Part shown: positions 6,741-8,459 of the stretch, piece by piece | Numbering within the stretch: the stretch's first letter is position 1 | How the letters are laid out: the number at the start of each line of letters is the position of its first letter | Source: an uncultured Bacilli bacterium | GTDB lineage: Bacteria; Bacillota_I; Bacilli_A; RF39; UBA660 | Direction of reading: 5' to 3' | Length of the DNA stretch: 8,459 bases | Assembly (NCBI GenBank): GCA_947627525.1 | Contig: CANQWJ010000049.1 | Span: 1-8,459 of the forward strand | Notes under the pieces: model-generated | Told to the model about the DNA's origin: nothing | Databases searched by the model: none | Seen by the model: only the letters and a program-made list of their open reading frames with translations | Position numbers and translations under genes: made by a program

Positions 6741-6769
6741 TAGATATTTTGTTTTTGATATTATATAAT
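6741..6769 (+). promoter_or_regulatory. Probable sigma-A-type promoter for proS
   Basis: A perfect -10 box TATAAT (6764-6769) lies 17 bases after TAGATA (6741-6746), a 4-of-6 match to the -35 consensus. Transcription would start near 6776, leaving a leader of about 20 bases with a strong ribosome site. The region is very AT-rich, so chance matches are easy. The 88-base gap is too short for a T-box leader. Confidence 0.5.
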
Positions 6770-6783
6770 AATAATATATTTTG

Positions 6784-6789
6784 AAGGAG
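6784..6789 (+). promoter_or_regulatory. Strong Shine-Dalgarno of proS
   Basis: AAGGAG, within GAAGGAGTG, stands 7 bases before the ATG at 6797. It is the best ribosome site in the window and fixes the proS start. Confidence 0.85.
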
Positions 6790-6796
6790 TGATAAA

Positions 6797-8221
6797 ATGG
6801 CAAATGAAGTAAAAGAGATTACAAGTCGTGATGTTGACTTTGCTAAATGGTATACTGATGTCGTTAAAAAAGCTGACTTAGTTGACTATTCTAGCGTTAA
6901 AGGGAGTATGATAATTCGTCCTTATGGGTATGCTATTTGGGAAAATATGCAAAAGATATTGGATGCTGAATTTAAGAAAACGAAACACGAGAATGTTCAA
7001 ATGCCGATGTTCATTCCAGAAAGTTTATTAAATGTTGAGAAAGAACACGTTGAAGGATTTGCTCCAGAAGTTGCTTGGGTAACGTATGGTGGTAATGATT
7101 TGTTAGAAGAAAGAATGTGTGTTCGTCCAACTAGTGAAGTATTATTTTGTGATCACTTTAAGAAAATAATTAAATCTTATCGTGATTTACCAATTCTATA
7201 TAATCAATGGTGTACAATTGTGCGCTGGGAAAAGACAACGCGTCCTTTTTTGCGCAGTCGTGAAATATTGTGGCAAGAAGGACATACGATGCATGCTACT
7301 GAAGAAGAAGCTCGTGAAGAGACTTTACGCATGTTAAAAGTCTACGAAGATTTTCAAAGAAATATTTTAGCTCTTCCTGTCATCGTTGGTAAGAAAACCG
7401 ATAAAGAAAAGTTTGCTGGTGCTGAAGAAAGTTACACGCTTGAAGCCATGATGTATGATGGAGTAGCTTTACAAAACGGAACGAGTCATTACTTTGGTAA
7501 TGGGTTTGCTCGTGCTTTTGGAATTGAGTACTTAGATAAAGAAAATAAATGGGTTAATCCTTATCAGACTTCATGGGGTGTAACGACAAGAATGATTGGA
7601 GCCATCATTATGACACATGGTGATGATAATGGTTTGGTTTTACCACCTAATATTGCGCCAATTAAAGCTATTGTCATACCTATTGGTAAAGATGAAAAAG
7701 TTCTTGAAACGGCCAACTCACTAATGGAAACTTTAAACGATAGTGACATAACAACTAAAATTGATTTATCTGATAAAACACCAGGATTTAAATTCGCCGA
7801 AGCCGAAGTTAAAGGTTACCCAGTAAGAATTGAAGTGGGACCAAGAGATTTAGCTAACAACCTTGTGACATTAGTTCGAAGAGATACTCTTGAAAAAAGA
7901 CAAGTTCCTCTTGAAGATGTTCCTTTGGAAGTAAGTTCACTTCTTGTCGATATTCAAAGAAATCTTTATGACCGTGCCCTAAAACGTCGTGATTCCATGA
8001 TCTATGAAGCTAAAGATTATGCTGAATTTACGGATATTGCTTTACATAAACCAGGATTCATCAAAGTCAATTGGTGTGGCGATGTCGCTTGTGAAAATAA
8101 AATAAAAGATGATTTTGGTATTAAATCAAGATGCTTAATTGAAGGTGAAGAAGTAACTGGTCCTTGTGTTTGTTGTGGTAAAGAAGCCAAACACCGCATT
8201 TACTTTGGACGTCAATATTAA
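6797..8221 (+). CDS. proS: Prolyl-tRNA synthetase, archaeal/eukaryotic type
   Basis: This class II aminoacyl-tRNA synthetase attaches proline to tRNA-Pro in the cytosol. The 474 residues match the short form (about 480) that lacks the editing insertion of the long bacterial type. Motif 2 (RWEKTTRPFLRSREILWQEG, from Arg143) and motif 3 (GVTTRMIGAI, from Gly261) are separated by only about 95 residues, leaving no room for that domain. The anticodon-binding domain begins near residue 285 (APIKAIVIPIG). The C-terminal zinc domain has Cys427, Cys432, Cys457 and Cys460, and the chain ends in an aromatic residue (YFGRQY), as is typical for this type. Cys446 and Cys459 are extra. It has its own promoter and terminator, so it is probably a separate unit from the redox genes. 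The type occurs in some Firmicutes, Mollicutes and other bacteria. Confidence 0.97.
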   Translation: MANEVKEITSRDVDFAKWYTDVVKKADLVDYSSVKGSMIIRPYGYAIWENMQKILDAEFKKTKHENVQMPMFIPESLLNVEKEHVEGFAPEVAWVTYGGNDLLEERMCVRPTSEVLFCDHFKKIIKSYRDLPILYNQWCTIVRWEKTTRPFLRSREILWQEGHTMHATEEEAREETLRMLKVYEDFQRNILALPVIVGKKTDKEKFAGAEESYTLEAMMYDGVALQNGTSHYFGNGFARAFGIEYLDKENKWVNPYQTSWGVTTRMIGAIIMTHGDDNGLVLPPNIAPIKAIVIPIGKDEKVLETANSLMETLNDSDITTKIDLSDKTPGFKFAEAEVKGYPVRIEVGPRDLANNLVTLVRRDTLEKRQVPLEDVPLEVSSLLVDIQRNLYDRALKRRDSMIYEAKDYAEFTDIALHKPGFIKVNWCGDVACENKIKDDFGIKSRCLIEGEEVTGPCVCCGKEAKHRIYFGRQY

Positions 8222-8225
8222 AATT

Positions 8226-8244
8226 AGAAAGTTTAAAACTTTCT
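8226..8244. repeat. Perfect 9-bp palindrome between proS and transposase stop
   Basis: AGAAAGTTT and AAACTTTCT flank a single A. The palindrome begins 5 bases after the proS stop, and its last base is also the last base of the transposase stop codon on the - strand. A hairpin with a slightly opened loop could serve as a weak terminator for either gene, or it could lie in the outer end of the insertion element. Confidence 0.6.
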
Positions 8245-8459
8245 CAGACTGTAGACAAACCCCTAGATTTTTCTAGAGGTTTTCTTATGGAAAAAATTTT
8301 TTTATGTTTTGAAATCAAATTTTTAATATTGTTTAGATATTTTATTAAATTTTTGAGTAAAGTAGGTGTTTCTTTTACTTTCTTATTAGTTTTTTCATTC
8401 CTTATCGATATTATTTTCATATTTTGGGCAGCACAAATAAGCCATGTATAATTTTGATT
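8244..8459 (-). CDS. Transposase, C-terminal part (truncated by window edge), possibly IS1182 family
   Basis: An open frame of 71 codons runs from the right window edge leftwards to a TGA at 8246-8244. It begins NQNYTWLICAAQNMKIIS, which resembles the last helix of DDE transposases of the IS4/IS1182/IS5 groups (pattern A-x-N-hydrophobic-K). A basic Lys/Asn/Ile-rich tail follows that ends RGLSTV. The start, the catalytic Asp/Asp/Glu residues and the other end of the element are outside the window, so family and activity cannot be settled. Another frame just before the stop reads GFVYSLRKF and stops at 8235-8233. A one-base shift in the run of four G (C on the + strand, 8260-8263) would join it to the main frame, so the end may be frameshifted. 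The gene converges on proS, with 22 bases between the two stop codons. Confidence 0.55.
   Translation of the reverse strand, partial: NQNYTWLICAAQNMKIISIRNEKTNKKVKETPTLLKNLIKYLNNIKNLISKHKKIFSIRKPLEKSRGLSTV
8257..8286 (+). terminator. Rho-independent terminator of proS, inside the transposase 3' end
   Basis: AAACCCCTAGA (8257-8267) and TCTAGAGGTTT (8272-8282) form an 11-bp stem with one C/A mismatch and a TTTT loop, followed by TCTT. On the - strand the same hairpin lies within the last codons of the transposase gene. The terminator that serves proS may therefore have arrived with the mobile element. Confidence 0.75.

Noticed and set aside
6709..6796. T-box or other riboswitch before proS
   Set aside because: The gap is only 88 bases and shows no T-box motif or structured leader; the predicted transcript start leaves about 20 bases.
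6309..8199. Antisense open frames over the membrane redox gene and proS
   Set aside because: They lie opposite well-supported coding regions and show no start signals or domains.
8287..8451. 54-codon hydrophobic ORF on the + strand after proS
   Set aside because: It has no ribosome site, begins directly after a terminator, and is the complement of a - strand frame that reads like a transposase end. Its hydrophobicity reflects the Lys/Asn-rich antisense code.

Overview
The window is AT-rich and tightly packed, with eight complete genes and one partial gene on the + strand and one partial transposase gene on the - strand. It looks like a low-GC Firmicute of the class Bacilli, possibly an uncultured gut lineage. 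The reasons are strong AGGAGG-type ribosome sites, a PASTA-kinase/rsgA/rpe gene order known from Firmicutes, lipoproteins with a lipobox, and an archaeal/eukaryotic-type prolyl-tRNA synthetase. Tryptophan is encoded by TGG and TGA ends several genes, so this is not a Mollicute with genetic code 4. The genus cannot be named from the sequence.

Left part (1-3488): the end of a PrkC-type Ser/Thr kinase (activation loop onward, one membrane helix, three PASTA repeats) is followed by the ribosome-assembly GTPase rsgA, a divergent ribulose-phosphate 3-epimerase (rpe) and an acidic-linker lipoprotein. prkC-rsgA-rpe is a classic Firmicute cluster. A thiamine pyrophosphokinase gene often follows rpe, but a lipoprotein lies there instead.

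Middle part (3503-6708): a NifS/IscS-family cysteine desulfurase, a small cytosolic CPAC thioredoxin, a second lipoprotein with two extra Cys pairs, and a secreted CPHC thioredoxin domain fused to a six-helix CcdA/DsbD-like membrane domain. Together the last three look like a thiol-redox route from cytosol to cell surface. Genes from 1 to 6708 have almost no gaps, and several stop codons lie inside the next gene's Shine-Dalgarno sequence, so one transcript with coupled translation is likely.

The most unusual structure is a direct repeat offset by exactly 610 bp (4861-4953 and 5471-5563). It copies the 3' end of the thioredoxin gene, the spacer, the ribosome site and the signal-peptide code. 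A dead thioredoxin tail is left in front of the membrane redox gene, and two unrelated proteins share an identical first 12 residues.

Right part (6709-8459): a short gap with a weak terminator and a probable promoter, then proS as a separate unit with a clear terminator. The last 216 bases hold the 3' end of a transposase gene on the - strand, perhaps IS1182-like, so a mobile element borders the locus.
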